From Pseudomonas nitroreducens (GTDB lineage: Bacteria; Pseudomonadota; Gammaproteobacteria; Pseudomonadales; Pseudomonadaceae), in the NCBI RefSeq assembly GCF_014204515.1, contig NZ_JACHLI010000005.1, positions 186,001 to 250,000 on the forward strand: a stretch of DNA of 64,000 nucleotides, in the 5' to 3' direction. Under the pieces are notes generated by a model. That model saw nothing but the letters and a program-made list of their open reading frames with translations. It was not told the DNA's origin and searched no databases. Numbering within the stretch: the first letter of the stretch is position 1; each line of letters opens with the position of its first letter. Shown here piece by piece: positions 27,568 to 36,404 of the stretch. The position numbers were made by a program, and so were the translations under genes.

Positions 27568-27591
27568 TATAATGCCGCCCCTTCTTATAAT
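27568..27591 (+). promoter_or_regulatory. Candidate promoters of the his cluster
   Basis: Two exact TATAAT hexamers occur at 27568-27573 and 27586-27591, 30-50 bp before the hisB start. Matching -35 hexamers are weak. Either could be the -10 of the hisB transcript. Confidence 0.4.
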
Positions 27592-27620
27592 TACGTGCAG
27601 TGTTAGCTGTGGAGCTGGTG

Positions 27621-28214
27621 ATGGCCGAACGCAAGGCATCCGTCGCGCGCGACACCCTGGAAACCCAGATCAAGGTTTCCATCGACCTGGATGGAACGGG
27701 CAAGGCCCGCTTCGATACCGGGGTTCCCTTCCTCGAGCACATGATGGACCAGATCGCCCGCCACGGCCTGATCGACCTGGACATCGAGTGCAAGGGCGAC
27801 CTGCATATCGACGACCACCATACTGTCGAAGACATCGGCATCACCCTCGGCCAGGCCTTCGCCAAGGCCATCGGCGACAAGAAGGGCATCCGCCGCTACG
27901 GCCATGCCTACGTGCCGCTGGACGAGGCGCTGTCGCGCGTGGTCATCGACTTCTCCGGCCGCCCCGGCCTGCAGATGCACGTGCCGTTCACCCGCGCCAG
28001 CGTCGGTGGCTTCGATGTCGACCTGTTCATGGAGTTCTTCCAGGGCTTCGTCAACCACGCCAACGTCACCCTGCACATCGACAACCTGCGCGGGCACAAC
28101 ACCCACCACCAGATCGAAACCGTGTTCAAGGCCTTCGGCCGCGCGCTGCGCATGGCCATCGAGCTCGACGAGCGCATGGCCGGGCAGATGCCGTCCACCA
28201 AAGGGTGCCTGTAA
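27621..28214 (+). CDS. hisB: Imidazoleglycerol-phosphate dehydratase
   Basis: 197 residues from the ATG at 27621 with GGAG 8 bases upstream. Catalyses dehydration of imidazoleglycerol phosphate in histidine synthesis. It has the Mn-binding HHTVEDIGI and HNTHHQIE motifs, and [17 protein letters not shown] near the N-terminus. It is monofunctional, without the phosphatase domain of enterobacterial HisB. It overlaps hisH by one base (TAATG). Confidence 0.97.
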   Translation: MAERKASVARDTLETQIKVSIDLDGTGKARFDTGVPFLEHMMDQIARHGLIDLDIECKGDLHIDDHHTVEDIGITLGQAFAKAIGDKKGIRRYGHAYVPLDEALSRVVIDFSGRPGLQMHVPFTRASVGGFDVDLFMEFFQGFVNHANVTLHIDNLRGHNTHHQIETVFKAFGRALRMAIELDERMAGQMPSTKGCL

Positions 28215-28852
28215 TGCAGACCGTCGCCGTCATCGACTACGGCATGGGCAACCTCCACTCGGTGTCCAAGGCGCTGGAGCGCGTGGGCGCCGGGCGTGTG
28301 CTGGTGACCAGCGACGCCAACGTGATCCGCGAGGCGGACCGCGTGGTGTTCCCCGGTGTCGGTGCGATCCGTGACTGCATGGCCGAGATCAAGCGCCTGG
28401 GCTTCGACAGCCTGGTGCGTGAAGTCAGCCAGGACCGTCCGTTCCTCGGCATCTGCGTCGGTATGCAGGCGCTGCTGGAGCGCAGCGAGGAGAACGATGG
28501 CGTCGACTGCATCGGCCTGTTCCCCGGCCAGGTGCGCTTCTTCGGCAAGGACCTGCACGAGGACGGCGAGCACCTGAAGGTGCCGCACATGGGCTGGAAC
28601 GAAGTGGCGCAGAGCGTGGATCACCCGCTGTGGCACGACATCCCGGACCGCGCGCGCTTCTACTTCGTGCACAGCTATTACATCCAGGCCGGTAACCCGC
28701 GCCAGGTGGTCGGTCGCGGTCATTACGGCGTCGACTTCGCCGCCGCGCTGGCCGACGGCTCGCGCTTCGCCGTGCAGTTCCACCCGGAGAAGAGCCATAC
28801 CCATGGCCTGCAGCTGCTGCAGAACTTCGCCGCCTGGGACGGGCGCTGGTAA
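28214..28852 (+). CDS. hisH: Imidazole glycerol phosphate synthase, glutaminase subunit
   Basis: 212 residues, a class I glutamine amidotransferase that supplies ammonia to HisF. The nucleophile cysteine is in FLGICVGMQ, and the His-Glu pair is in [20 protein letters not shown] is the typical N-terminus. It overlaps hisB by one base and is followed 3 bp later by the DUF2164 gene. Confidence 0.97.
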   Translation: MQTVAVIDYGMGNLHSVSKALERVGAGRVLVTSDANVIREADRVVFPGVGAIRDCMAEIKRLGFDSLVREVSQDRPFLGICVGMQALLERSEENDGVDCIGLFPGQVRFFGKDLHEDGEHLKVPHMGWNEVAQSVDHPLWHDIPDRARFYFVHSYYIQAGNPRQVVGRGHYGVDFAAALADGSRFAVQFHPEKSHTHGLQLLQNFAAWDGRW

Positions 28853-28855
28853 GCC

Positions 28856-29116
28856 ATGGCCCGGCAGAAGGACAAGCCCGCGATCCTCGAGCTCGATGGC
28901 GCCCAGCGCCAGAGCGCGGCGCGGGCCATCCAGCGTTTCCTCGAAGACCGCTTCGAGCTGGGCGTGGGCTCCTTCGAGGCCGAAGAGGCGCTGGACTTCT
29001 TCCTGCGCGAGTTCGGCCCGCTGTTCTACAACAAGGCGATCTTCGACGTGCAATCTCACCTGAAAGACCGGTTCGAGAGCATCGAAAGCGACTTGTGGGC
29101 GCTCGAGAAGAGCTGA
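28856..29116 (+). CDS. DUF2164 family small protein
   Basis: 86 residues, charged and without membrane segments, matching the DUF2164 family as I recognise it ([43 protein letters not shown]). Function is unknown. It begins 3 bp after hisH and 40 bp before hisA, so it is almost certainly cotranscribed with the histidine genes. Nothing in its sequence indicates an enzyme. Confidence 0.85.
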   Translation: MARQKDKPAILELDGAQRQSAARAIQRFLEDRFELGVGSFEAEEALDFFLREFGPLFYNKAIFDVQSHLKDRFESIESDLWALEKS

Positions 29117-29156
29117 CCCGACCCCATTCATCTTTGGCTTCGAGCAGGTTCAACCC

Positions 29157-29906
29157 ATGCTGATCATCCCCGCAATCGATCTGAAAGACGGCGCCTGCGT
29201 GCGCCTGCGCCAGGGCCTGATGGAAGACGCCACGGTGTTCTCCGACGACCCGGTGTCCATGGCCGCCAAGTGGGTGGAGGGCGGTTGCCGCCGTCTGCAC
29301 CTGGTGGACCTGAACGGCGCCTTCGAAGGCAAGCCGGTCAACGGTGACGTGGTCACCGCCATCGCCAAGCGCTACCCGACCCTGCCGATCCAGATCGGCG
29401 GCGGCATCCGTTCGCTGGAAACCATCGAGCACTACGTGCGCGCTGGCGTCAGCTACGTGATCATCGGCACCAAGGCGGTCAAGCAGCCGGAATTCGTTGC
29501 CGAAGCGTGCAAGGCATTCCCCGGCAAGGTGATCGTCGGCCTCGACGCCAAAGACGGCTTTGTCGCCACCGACGGCTGGGCGGAAGTGAGCGAAGTGCAG
29601 GTGATCGACCTGGCCAAGCGCTTCGAAGCCGATGGCGTCTCGGCGATCGTCTACACCGACATCGCCAAGGACGGCATGATGCAGGGCTGCAACGTCGAAG
29701 CCACCGCGGCCCTGGCCAACGCCACGCGCATCCCGGTGATCGCCTCGGGCGGTATCCACAACCTGGGTGATATCCAGAAGCTGCTGGACGCCCGCACCCC
29801 GGGCATCGTCGGCGCCATCACCGGCCGCGCGATCTACGAAGGCACCCTGGACGTCGCCGAAGCGCAGGCGCTGTGCGATCGTGAAGCGGCAAGCGGCAAG
29901 CTGTAA
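29157..29906 (+). CDS. hisA: ProFAR isomerase (HisA)
   Basis: 249 residues, a (beta/alpha)8 barrel. [20 protein letters not shown] begins the protein with catalytic Asp8, and [14 protein letters not shown] holds the second acid. IQIGGGIRS and [11 protein letters not shown] bind phosphate. It converts ProFAR to PRFAR. The last residues, REAASGKL, are unusual because they are encoded by the left arm of an AAGC-type intergenic repeat that runs over the stop. Confidence 0.96.
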   Translation: MLIIPAIDLKDGACVRLRQGLMEDATVFSDDPVSMAAKWVEGGCRRLHLVDLNGAFEGKPVNGDVVTAIAKRYPTLPIQIGGGIRSLETIEHYVRAGVSYVIIGTKAVKQPEFVAEACKAFPGKVIVGLDAKDGFVATDGWAEVSEVQVIDLAKRFEADGVSAIVYTDIAKDGMMQGCNVEATAALANATRIPVIASGGIHNLGDIQKLLDARTPGIVGAITGRAIYEGTLDVAEAQALCDREAASGKL

Positions 29907-29952
29907 GCCACAAGCTCTTACTTGCAGCTTGAGGCTTGTCGCTTGAAGCTGC
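29884..29952. repeat. AAGC/GCTT-type inverted repeat at the end of hisA
   Basis: The left arm AAGCGGCAAGCGGCAAGCTG (and onward to 29914) and the right arm of CTTG/GCTT units (29921-29952) can fold on each other. The element covers the last seven codons and stop of hisA and reaches the hisF leader. A sibling lies at the end of thiI (52976-53125). Confidence 0.75.
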
Positions 29953-29966
29953 TTTCGGAGAAAGCA

Positions 29967-30737
29967 ATGACCCTGGCTAAACGCATCATTCCCTGCCTCG
30001 ACGTGGACAACGGCCGCGTGGTGAAGGGCGTCAAGTTCGAGAACATCCGCGACGCCGGTGACCCGGTGGAAATCGCCCGTCGCTACGACGAGCAGGGCGC
30101 GGACGAGATCACCTTCCTCGACATCACCGCCAGCGTCGATGGCCGCGACACCACGCTGCACACCGTCGAGCGCATGGCCAGCCAGGTGTTCATCCCGCTG
30201 ACCGTGGGCGGCGGCGTCAGGACGGTGCAGGACATCCGCAACCTGCTCAATGCCGGTGCGGACAAGGTCTCGATCAACACCGCCGCCGTCTTCACTCCCG
30301 AGTTCGTCGGCGAAGCCGCCGCGCGCTTCGGTTCGCAGTGCATCGTGGTCGCCATCGACGCCAAGAAGGTGTCGGCCCCCGGCGAAACCCCACGCTGGGA
30401 AATCTTCACCCACGGTGGCCGCAAACCCACCGGGCTCGATGCGGTGGAGTGGGCGAAGAAGATGGAAGGCCTGGGCGCCGGTGAAATCCTCCTGACCAGC
30501 ATGGACCAGGACGGCGTCAAGAGCGGCTACGACCTGGGCGTGACCCGCGCCATCAGCGAGGCCGTGGGCGTGCCGGTGATCGCCTCCGGCGGCGTCGGCA
30601 ACCTGGAGCACCTGGCGGCCGGCATCCTCGAAGGCAAGGCCGACGCGGTGCTGGCGGCGAGCATCTTCCACTTCGGCGAGTACAGCGTGCCGGAGGCCAA
30701 GGCCTACCTGGCCAGCCGCGGCATCGTCGTACGCTGA
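29967..30737 (+). CDS. hisF: Imidazole glycerol phosphate synthase, cyclase subunit
   Basis: 256 residues from the ATG at 29967 with CGGAGAAAG upstream; an in-frame extension to 29922 lies in the repeat. It is a barrel enzyme with the catalytic pair in [15 protein letters not shown] (Asp11) and [14 protein letters not shown] (Asp130 region). It forms IGP and AICAR with HisH. It is the last gene of the cluster, followed by a terminator. Confidence 0.97.
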   Translation: MTLAKRIIPCLDVDNGRVVKGVKFENIRDAGDPVEIARRYDEQGADEITFLDITASVDGRDTTLHTVERMASQVFIPLTVGGGVRTVQDIRNLLNAGADKVSINTAAVFTPEFVGEAAARFGSQCIVVAIDAKKVSAPGETPRWEIFTHGGRKPTGLDAVEWAKKMEGLGAGEILLTSMDQDGVKSGYDLGVTRAISEAVGVPVIASGGVGNLEHLAAGILEGKADAVLAASIFHFGEYSVPEAKAYLASRGIVVR

Positions 30738-30744
30738 CACCCTT

Positions 30745-30779
30745 CCGGGCCGGGGTCCTCCCGGCCCGATGGCAGTTTT
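30745..30779 (+). terminator. Terminator of the his cluster
   Basis: CGGGCCGGG-GTCCT-CCCGGCCCG is a perfect nine-pair stem 8 bp after the hisF stop, followed after a few bases by TTTTCT. Confidence 0.65.
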
Positions 30780-30976
30780 CTGACATCTCCCCACGAGCGA
30801 CCCGCTGCTGCGGCCTGTCGCCGCATACCTTTGCGCGCGGGGCCTGGCCAACAAAGCCTGCAGTCAAGCTAATGGCGAATGCGTATCTCATTGCCATATT
30901 CATAGGGTTTATTGGCGTCAATTCTCCGAGTAAGCTCTGCGGCTTCTCAGAATTGTCATACGCAGGAAATATCTCG

Positions 30977-31735
30977 ATGCTGAAGCGCATTCTGCTCGCC
31001 TGGCTGGGCTGCGGCCTGCTCCTGGCCGGCGCGGCAAGGGCCGAAACGGATTCTTCGGATTACAGCGTGGTGCTGCTCACCGAGAACTTCCCGCCCTACA
31101 ACATGGCCATCAACGGCAAGAACTTCGCCCAGGAAGACAGCATCGACGGCATCGCCGTGGATATCGTCAAGGAGATGTTCAAGCGTGCCGGCGTGCAGTA
31201 CAGCCTGACCCTGCGCTTCCCCTGGGACCGCATCTACAAGCTGGCGCTGGAGAAGCCCGGCTACGGTGTGTTCGTCACCGCGCGACTGCCCGAGCGCGAG
31301 AAGCAGTTCAAGTGGGTCGGCCCGATCGGTCCGGACGACTGGGTCCTGCTGGCCAAGGCCGACAGCCCGATCAGCCTGAACAACCTCGACGAGGCGAAGC
31401 AGTACCGCGTCGGCGCCTACAAGGGCGACGCCATGGCCCAGTACCTGGGTGAACACGGCTTCGAGCCGGTGCTGGCGCTGCGGGACCAGGAGAATGCCGC
31501 CAAGCTGCGCGACGGCCAGATCGACCTGTGGGCCAGCGGTGATCCGGCCGGTCGCTACCTGGCCAAGCAGGTCGGCGTCACCGGCCTGAAGACCGTGCTG
31601 CGCTTCAACAGTGACCAGCTGTTCCTCGCGCTGAACCGCGAGACCCCCGACGAAGTGGTGCAGAAACTGCAGGGCGCCCTGGACAAGATGCGCGCCGAAG
31701 GTTTCGTCGACGACGTGCTCAACAGTTACCTGTGA
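30977..31735 (+). CDS. Periplasmic solute-binding protein, SBP_bac_3 family (copy 1)
   Basis: 252 residues from the ATG at 30977 with AGGAAA upstream. It has a signal peptide (MLKRILLAWLGCGLLLAGAARA). VVLLTENFPPYNM, GIAVDIVKEMFKRAG and LRFPWDRIYKLALEKPGYG identify the branch of family-3 binding proteins without linked permeases. The ligand is unknown. A close paralogue follows 152 bp downstream. It may be a periplasmic sensor or a subunit borrowed by a distant transporter. The 239-bp gap upstream has the his terminator and an A/T-rich promoter zone. Confidence 0.85.
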   Translation: MLKRILLAWLGCGLLLAGAARAETDSSDYSVVLLTENFPPYNMAINGKNFAQEDSIDGIAVDIVKEMFKRAGVQYSLTLRFPWDRIYKLALEKPGYGVFVTARLPEREKQFKWVGPIGPDDWVLLAKADSPISLNNLDEAKQYRVGAYKGDAMAQYLGEHGFEPVLALRDQENAAKLRDGQIDLWASGDPAGRYLAKQVGVTGLKTVLRFNSDQLFLALNRETPDEVVQKLQGALDKMRAEGFVDDVLNSYL

Positions 31736-31742
31736 CACCCGC

Positions 31743-31772
31743 AGGCCGGCCACTCGCCGGCCTTCGTGTTTG
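31743..31772 (+). terminator. Possible terminator between the two binding-protein genes
   Basis: AGGCCGGC-CACTC-GCCGGCCT is a stable eight-pair stem 8 bp after the first gene, followed by TCGTGTTT. The T-run is poor, so termination may be partial. Confidence 0.5.
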
Positions 31773-31887
31773 GCGTCGACACCCCTCGGCGCCGGTTTTG
31801 CCACGGAAGGCAGACGAGCGAAGTATTCCGTCCCCTCTGCAGGGATGCCGCAAGCCCAATAACGATAACCAAGCGAGCGGTATGACC

Positions 31888-32643
31888 ATGCTGAAAGTCC
31901 TGAACAAGGCCCTGACCCTGGGCCTGCTGTTGGGGGCCGCCACGGCCCACGCCGAGTTGCCCGTCGATTACAAGATGGTGCTGCTCACCGAAAACTTCCC
32001 GCCCTTCAACATGGCGGTGGACGACAAGAACTTCGCCCGTGACGAGGGCATCGACGGCATCAGCACCGATATCGTCCGCGAGATGTTCAAGCGCGCCGGC
32101 ATCCAGTACAGCCTGAGCCTGCGCTTCCCCTGGGATCGCCTGTACAAGCTGACCCAGGACAAGCCCGACTACGGGCTGTTCTCCACCACCTACACGCCCG
32201 AGCGCGTGCCGCTGTTCAAGTGGGTCGGGCCGATCGCCAAGACCAGTTGGGTGCTGCTGGCGCCGCCGGGCAGCTCGATCAAGGTCAAGGACCTCAAGGA
32301 CGCCGCCAAGTACAAGCTCGGCGCCTACAAGAACGACGCCGTCAGCCAGAACCTGGAGAGCCAGGGCATCCCGGTGCTCAACGCGCTGCGTGACCAGGAG
32401 AACGTGAAGAAGCTGACCAGCGGCGAGATCGACCTGTGGGCGACCACCGACCCGGTGGGCCGCTACCTGGCCAAGCAGGAGGGCGTCTCCGGCCTGCAGA
32501 CCGTGCTGCGCTTCAACGAAGCCCAGCTCTACCTGGCAATCAACAAGGACACCCCGGACGAGGTGGTGACGCGACTGCAGAAGGCGCTGGACGAGATGCG
32601 CGCCGATGGGTTCATCGAGCAGGCGACCAATAACTACCTGTAA
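31888..32643 (+). CDS. Periplasmic solute-binding protein, SBP_bac_3 family (copy 2)
   Basis: 251 residues starting MLKVLNKALTLGLLLGAATAHA (signal peptide). The ATG at 31888 fits a GAGCGG site better than the in-frame ATG at 31882. It is clearly a tandem duplicate of the preceding gene, sharing VLLTENFPPFNMAVDDKNFA-like and LRFPWDRLYKL segments and the C-terminal TPDEVVxxLQxALDxMRA. It diverges in the ligand region. No permease or ATPase is adjacent. Confidence 0.85.
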   Translation: MLKVLNKALTLGLLLGAATAHAELPVDYKMVLLTENFPPFNMAVDDKNFARDEGIDGISTDIVREMFKRAGIQYSLSLRFPWDRLYKLTQDKPDYGLFSTTYTPERVPLFKWVGPIAKTSWVLLAPPGSSIKVKDLKDAAKYKLGAYKNDAVSQNLESQGIPVLNALRDQENVKKLTSGEIDLWATTDPVGRYLAKQEGVSGLQTVLRFNEAQLYLAINKDTPDEVVTRLQKALDEMRADGFIEQATNNYL

Positions 32644-32704
32644 TCAGCTTGCTCGCATGCGGGGATGGCCGGAAGACGACGCTGCCGGGCTTCGTTCCGA
32701 TCAG

Positions 32705-32805
32705 CTCCCTCTCCCTTCAGGGAGAGGGCGGGGGAGAGGGCGGCGCTTGACGCTGGAGTTGCCTGCAAGCCCCTCTCCCTAACCCTCTCCCTGAAGGGAG
32801 AGGGG
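32705..32805. repeat. Inverted pair of CCCTCTCCCT-type REP elements
   Basis: Two copies of a C/T-rich hairpin (32705-32740 and 32770-32805) face each other. Each holds CCCTCTCCCT and its complement around CTTCAG or CTGAAG. The same family occurs at 41182-41298. They fill the gap between the binding-protein genes and yibQ. Confidence 0.8.
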
Positions 32806-32848
32806 ATATCCGTGCGCTTGGCGAGAGCTGTGCTCGCCGGGGGCTGAT

Positions 32849-33631
32849 TCAGCGGTAAACACCATTCTGCCCATGCCCCGCCATGGCGCGGTTGCCGCGC
32901 TCGGCGATCATCAGCGAAGGTTTCACCAGCTCGAAGCCCTGGGCTTTCAGGGTGGGCAGCACGCGCTTGAGCACGGCGAGGGTGGCCGGCTTCGGGTGGC
33001 CGATCATCACCACCGTGCCCTGCTTGCGCGCCAGCGCCAGGCCGCGCTGCATCTGCTCCATCACTGCGGCCTCGCTCGGGTCGTCATCGAGGAACACGTC
33101 CCGCGACAGGCTGGCGAGGCCGATCTTCTGGGCCTCAGCGGCGGCCACGGTGGCGGCGCTGGTGCGGCTGTCGAGCAGGAACAGGTGGCGCTGCTGCAGC
33201 TGCGCGGCGAGCCAGGCCATGGCTGGGCGGTCGGCGGTCATGCGGCTGCCTTCGTGGTTGTTCAGGCCCTGCACGTAGGGCACCTGCGCCAGGGCGGCAT
33301 CGAGGCGGCGGGCGCGCTCGTCCTGGGTCAGTTCCGGAGTCCAGGCGTACTCGCCGCCGGCCGGGTCCATCGGCATGTGCAGCATGATGGTGCGCCCGCG
33401 CTGGTGCGCTTCACGCGCGAGATCCGCCGCGTGGGGCGTACCGGGGATGATCGCCAGGGCGATGGCGGGGGAGAGGTCCATGACCTGGCGGTCGCGCGCC
33501 AGGTTCTGCCCGAGGTCGTCGATGACGATGCTGACCAGCGGCTTGCTGCTGTCCGGCCGGGGCGCGGCGGCCACCGGCAGGCACAGCAGCGCGCCCAGGC
33601 ACAGGCCGAACAGCAGCCGGGCCGAGCGCAT
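32849..33631 (-). CDS. yibQ: Divergent polysaccharide deacetylase (YibQ family)
   Basis: 260 residues with a signal peptide (MRSARLLFGLCLGALLCLPVAAA). The divergent deacetylase fold begins with VSIVIDDLGQN, where paired aspartates replace the usual TFDDG motif. IMLHMPMDP, GLNNHEGSRMT and LFLLDSRTSA follow, with GHPKPATL near the end. It is periplasmic and may act on peptidoglycan or another glycan; the substrate is not established. It starts 3 bp after ctpA and is thus the last gene of the envC-ctpA-yibQ group, a conserved trio. Confidence 0.88.
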   Translation of the reverse strand: MRSARLLFGLCLGALLCLPVAAAPRPDSSKPLVSIVIDDLGQNLARDRQVMDLSPAIALAIIPGTPHAADLAREAHQRGRTIMLHMPMDPAGGEYAWTPELTQDERARRLDAALAQVPYVQGLNNHEGSRMTADRPAMAWLAAQLQQRHLFLLDSRTSAATVAAAEAQKIGLASLSRDVFLDDDPSEAAVMEQMQRGLALARKQGTVVMIGHPKPATLAVLKRVLPTLKAQGFELVKPSLMIAERGNRAMAGHGQNGVYR

Positions 33632-33634
33632 CGG

Positions 33635-34945
33635 TCAGTTGTTGCCGCGGCTGACGCTGAGTCCTTTCAGCAGGCTGAGGGCCTGGGCGAGCTGATAGTC
33701 GCCATCCTGCGGCTTGTCCACCGGCGGTTTGCCGGCGGTGGTCGGGCGATCCTGACCGCCGTTGCCGTTGGCCAGGTGGCCCTGCAGGTCGGCTTCCTTG
33801 AAGCCGTCGAACTCGCTCTGCTCGCGGGTTACCTTGGCGCGTTCCACCTCGATGTCCGGGGTGATGCCCTGGGCCTGGATGGAGCGGCCGTTGGGGGTGT
33901 AGTACAGCGCGGTGGTGAGCTTCAGGGCGCGGTCGTTGTTCAGCGGCAGCACGGTCTGTACCGAGCCCTTGCCGAAGCTGTCGGTGCCCATGAGGATCGC
34001 GCGCTTCTGGTCCTGCAGGGCGCCGGCGACGATTTCCGCCGCCGAGGCGCTGCCGCCGTTGATCAGCACCACCAGCGGGACGCCATCGCTGGGGTCGGCC
34101 GGGTCGGCGGAGAAGCGCAGCTCGGAGTTGGGGATGCGGCCCTTGGTGTAGACGATCAGGCCCTTGGTGAGGAACGCGTCGGCCACTTCCACCGCCGACT
34201 GCAGCACGCCGCCGGGGTTGTTGCGCAGGTCCAGCACCAGGCCCTTGAGCTTGCCCTTGTTGTCGTTGCGCAGCTTGGCCAGCGCCTTGACGGTTTCCTC
34301 GCCGGTGTTGACCTGGAACTGGGTGATGCGCAGGTAGCCGTAGCCCGGTTCGAGCATCTGGCTGCGCACGCTCTTGACCTTGATGATGGCGCGCTTGAGG
34401 GTGACGTCGAACGGCTTGCCGCCGCCACGCACGATGGTCAGGGTGATGGGCGAGCCGGCCTTGCCGCGCATGCTGTCCACCGCCTCGTTCATCGACTGGC
34501 CCTTGGTCGGCTTGCCGTCGATCTTCACGATCAGATCGCCCGGCTGGATGCCGGCGCTGGCCGCCGGGGTGTCGTCGATCGGCGAGATCACCTTGACGAA
34601 GCCATCCTCGCTGCCGACCTCGATGCCCAGGCCGCCGAACTCGCCGCTGGTGCTTTCCTGCAGCTCGGCGAACTCTTCCGGGCCGAGGTAGGCGGAGTGC
34701 GGGTCGAGGTTGCTGAGCATGCCCTTGATGGCATTCTCCAGCAGGGTCTTGTCGTCTACCGGCTCGACGTACGCGGCCTTCACCCGGTCCAGGACCTCGG
34801 CGAAGGTGCGCAGCTCATCGAGCGGCAGCGGAGCCTCCTTGCCGTTGGTCGCCGGAGCTGCTGCCGGGGCGTCGGCGGCCTGAACCGCGCCAGCGCCGAG
34901 CAGCAAGGCCAGGGCCAGGGTAGTGAGACGGAAAGCTTGCGACAT
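33635..34945 (-). CDS. ctpA: Carboxyl-terminal processing protease
   Basis: 436 residues: signal peptide (1-23), PDZ domain around 104-180, and S41 peptidase. The catalytic serine is probably S301 in NGGSASAAEI and the general base K326 in FGKGSVQ, the 25-residue spacing typical of the family. RNNPGGVL lies before them. In P. aeruginosa CtpA (PA5134) works with lipoprotein LbcA to degrade peptidoglycan crosslink hydrolases; this gene is the apparent orthologue. It is 27 bp after the EnvC-like gene. Confidence 0.93.
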   Translation of the reverse strand: MSQAFRLTTLALALLLGAGAVQAADAPAAAPATNGKEAPLPLDELRTFAEVLDRVKAAYVEPVDDKTLLENAIKGMLSNLDPHSAYLGPEEFAELQESTSGEFGGLGIEVGSEDGFVKVISPIDDTPAASAGIQPGDLIVKIDGKPTKGQSMNEAVDSMRGKAGSPITLTIVRGGGKPFDVTLKRAIIKVKSVRSQMLEPGYGYLRITQFQVNTGEETVKALAKLRNDNKGKLKGLVLDLRNNPGGVLQSAVEVADAFLTKGLIVYTKGRIPNSELRFSADPADPSDGVPLVVLINGGSASAAEIVAGALQDQKRAILMGTDSFGKGSVQTVLPLNNDRALKLTTALYYTPNGRSIQAQGITPDIEVERAKVTREQSEFDGFKEADLQGHLANGNGGQDRPTTAGKPPVDKPQDGDYQLAQALSLLKGLSVSRGNN

Positions 34946-34972
34946 GTTTGGCTCCTAATGCGTGTTCGCCGC

Positions 34973-36265
34973 CTATCCCTGCGTGCGACACCAGGTCGAA
35001 GGGTCCGCCGGGCGGCCCTGATGGCGAATGGCAAAATACACCGCCGGAGTACTCTGACCCCCGCTGGCTCCCACGGTTGCAATGGGATCGCCCGCTTTGA
35101 CGGTATCGCCGGCGTCCTTCAGAAGACTTTGATTATGCCCATAAAGGCTGAGGTAGCCACCACCGTGGTCGAGAATGACCAGTAGGCCGGCGCCGCGCAG
35201 CCAGTCGGCGAACACCACGCGGCCGCCATGTACGGCGCGCACGGTGCTGCCGGCGTTGGCGCCGATCAGCACGCCGTCCCAGGTGGCGCGGGGGTCGTCG
35301 CCGCGCGGGCTGCCGAAGCGCGCCAGTACGCGGCCGTCCACCGGCCAGGGCAGCTTGCCCTTGGCCGCGCCAAAGGCACCGCCAAAGCCGGCACCGCTGG
35401 AGACCAGCGGGCCGCTGTAGTCGGCGCGGGGCTTGCTCGGGGTTTCGGGCTTGTCGCCGCGCTCGGCCAGTTCGCGCTCGCGCCTGGCCCGCTCGCGTTC
35501 GGCGGCCAGGGCGCGCTGGCGCGCTTCCTCGGCTTCGCGGGCCTGGCGGGCGAGGGTTTCCTCGATGGTCTTGAGGACCTTGTTCAGGTCTTCCTGGCTC
35601 TGCTCGCGGTTCTTCAGCTTGCTGCCGCTGTCCTTCAGGTCGCTGTTGAGCTTGGCCAGGGTCTCCTGGCGCGCCTTGCGGGCTTCGGCCAGTTCCTGGC
35701 GGCGGGCTTCGAGGGCGCTCTGCTGGGCGACCTGTTCGTCCTTCTGCGAGGTGATTTCCTGCTCGACGCTGCTCAGCTGGCGCAGGGTTTCGTTGAACGC
35801 GGAGAGCTGCTCCAGGCGCGCCTTGTTGATGTAGTCGTAGTAGGTGAGGGTACGGCTGAACTTCTCCGGGTGCTCCTGGTTCAGCAGCAGCTTGAGGTAT
35901 TCCTCACGGCCGCTCTGGTAGGCGGCACGAGCCTGGATGGCGATCAGGCGTTGCTGCTCAAGGCGTGCGCCCTGGAGTTTTTTTTTCTCACCGTCGAGGC
36001 GCTGCAGCTCGTCCTCGTTCTTCTTCATCTCGTCCTGGATCTGCTTGATCTGCTTTTCCAGGTCGCCCATCTGGGTCTCGGTGGACTTGAGCTGCTTCTG
36101 CACCCCGGACTTTTCGTCCTGGATGTTCTTCAGGTTCTTCTTCAGCTCATTGATGTCTTTCTGCGTCTGCTCCAGCTGGCGCTGGGTGTCGGCGCGTTCG
36201 TCGGCGACGACCGCGAGCGGGCTCAGGAGGCAGATCAGCAGCAGCGGTAGGAGGGCGCGAGGCAT
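34973..36265 (-). CDS. EnvC-like murein hydrolase activator
   Basis: 430 residues from the ATG at 36265 (signal peptide MPRALLPLLLICLLSPLAVVA). The frame is open to 36382 but without signal-peptide features. Long coiled coils fill about residues 25-265, and the C-terminal 120 residues are a LytM (M23) domain: GANAGSTVRAVHGGRVVFADWLRGAG, DHGGGYLSLYGHN, VYFAIRHQG. The HxH zinc motif is degenerate (VYFAI), as in EnvC. This fits an amidase activator at the septum rather than an enzyme. It lies between gpmI and ctpA. Confidence 0.88.
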   Translation of the reverse strand: MPRALLPLLLICLLSPLAVVADERADTQRQLEQTQKDINELKKNLKNIQDEKSGVQKQLKSTETQMGDLEKQIKQIQDEMKKNEDELQRLDGEKKKLQGARLEQQRLIAIQARAAYQSGREEYLKLLLNQEHPEKFSRTLTYYDYINKARLEQLSAFNETLRQLSSVEQEITSQKDEQVAQQSALEARRQELAEARKARQETLAKLNSDLKDSGSKLKNREQSQEDLNKVLKTIEETLARQAREAEEARQRALAAERERARRERELAERGDKPETPSKPRADYSGPLVSSGAGFGGAFGAAKGKLPWPVDGRVLARFGSPRGDDPRATWDGVLIGANAGSTVRAVHGGRVVFADWLRGAGLLVILDHGGGYLSLYGHNQSLLKDAGDTVKAGDPIATVGASGGQSTPAVYFAIRHQGRPADPSTWCRTQG

Positions 36266-36317
36266 TGGGCGGCGGGCACCTGGATTCTGGACCGGGCTAG
36301 TATGCCCGTGGCGGGCC

Positions 36318-36355
36318 GTAAAAAGAACGCCCCAGGCCGCATGGCGTGGGGCGTT
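36318..36355 (-). terminator. Terminator of gpmI
   Basis: AACGCCCCA ... TGGGGCGTT with GGCC/GGC paired inside forms a stable hairpin 50 bp after the gpmI stop. CTTTTTAC follows on the minus strand. The EnvC-like gene therefore likely has its own promoter or depends on read-through. Confidence 0.7.
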
Positions 36356-36404
36356 TGCTCTGACCGGCGGGAGCTGGCTCACGTTCCCATCAGATTTTCC
36401 CTCA

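Noticed and set aside
32665..32847. Small ORF across the REP doublet
   Set aside because: It consists almost entirely of repeat sequence and has no ribosome site.
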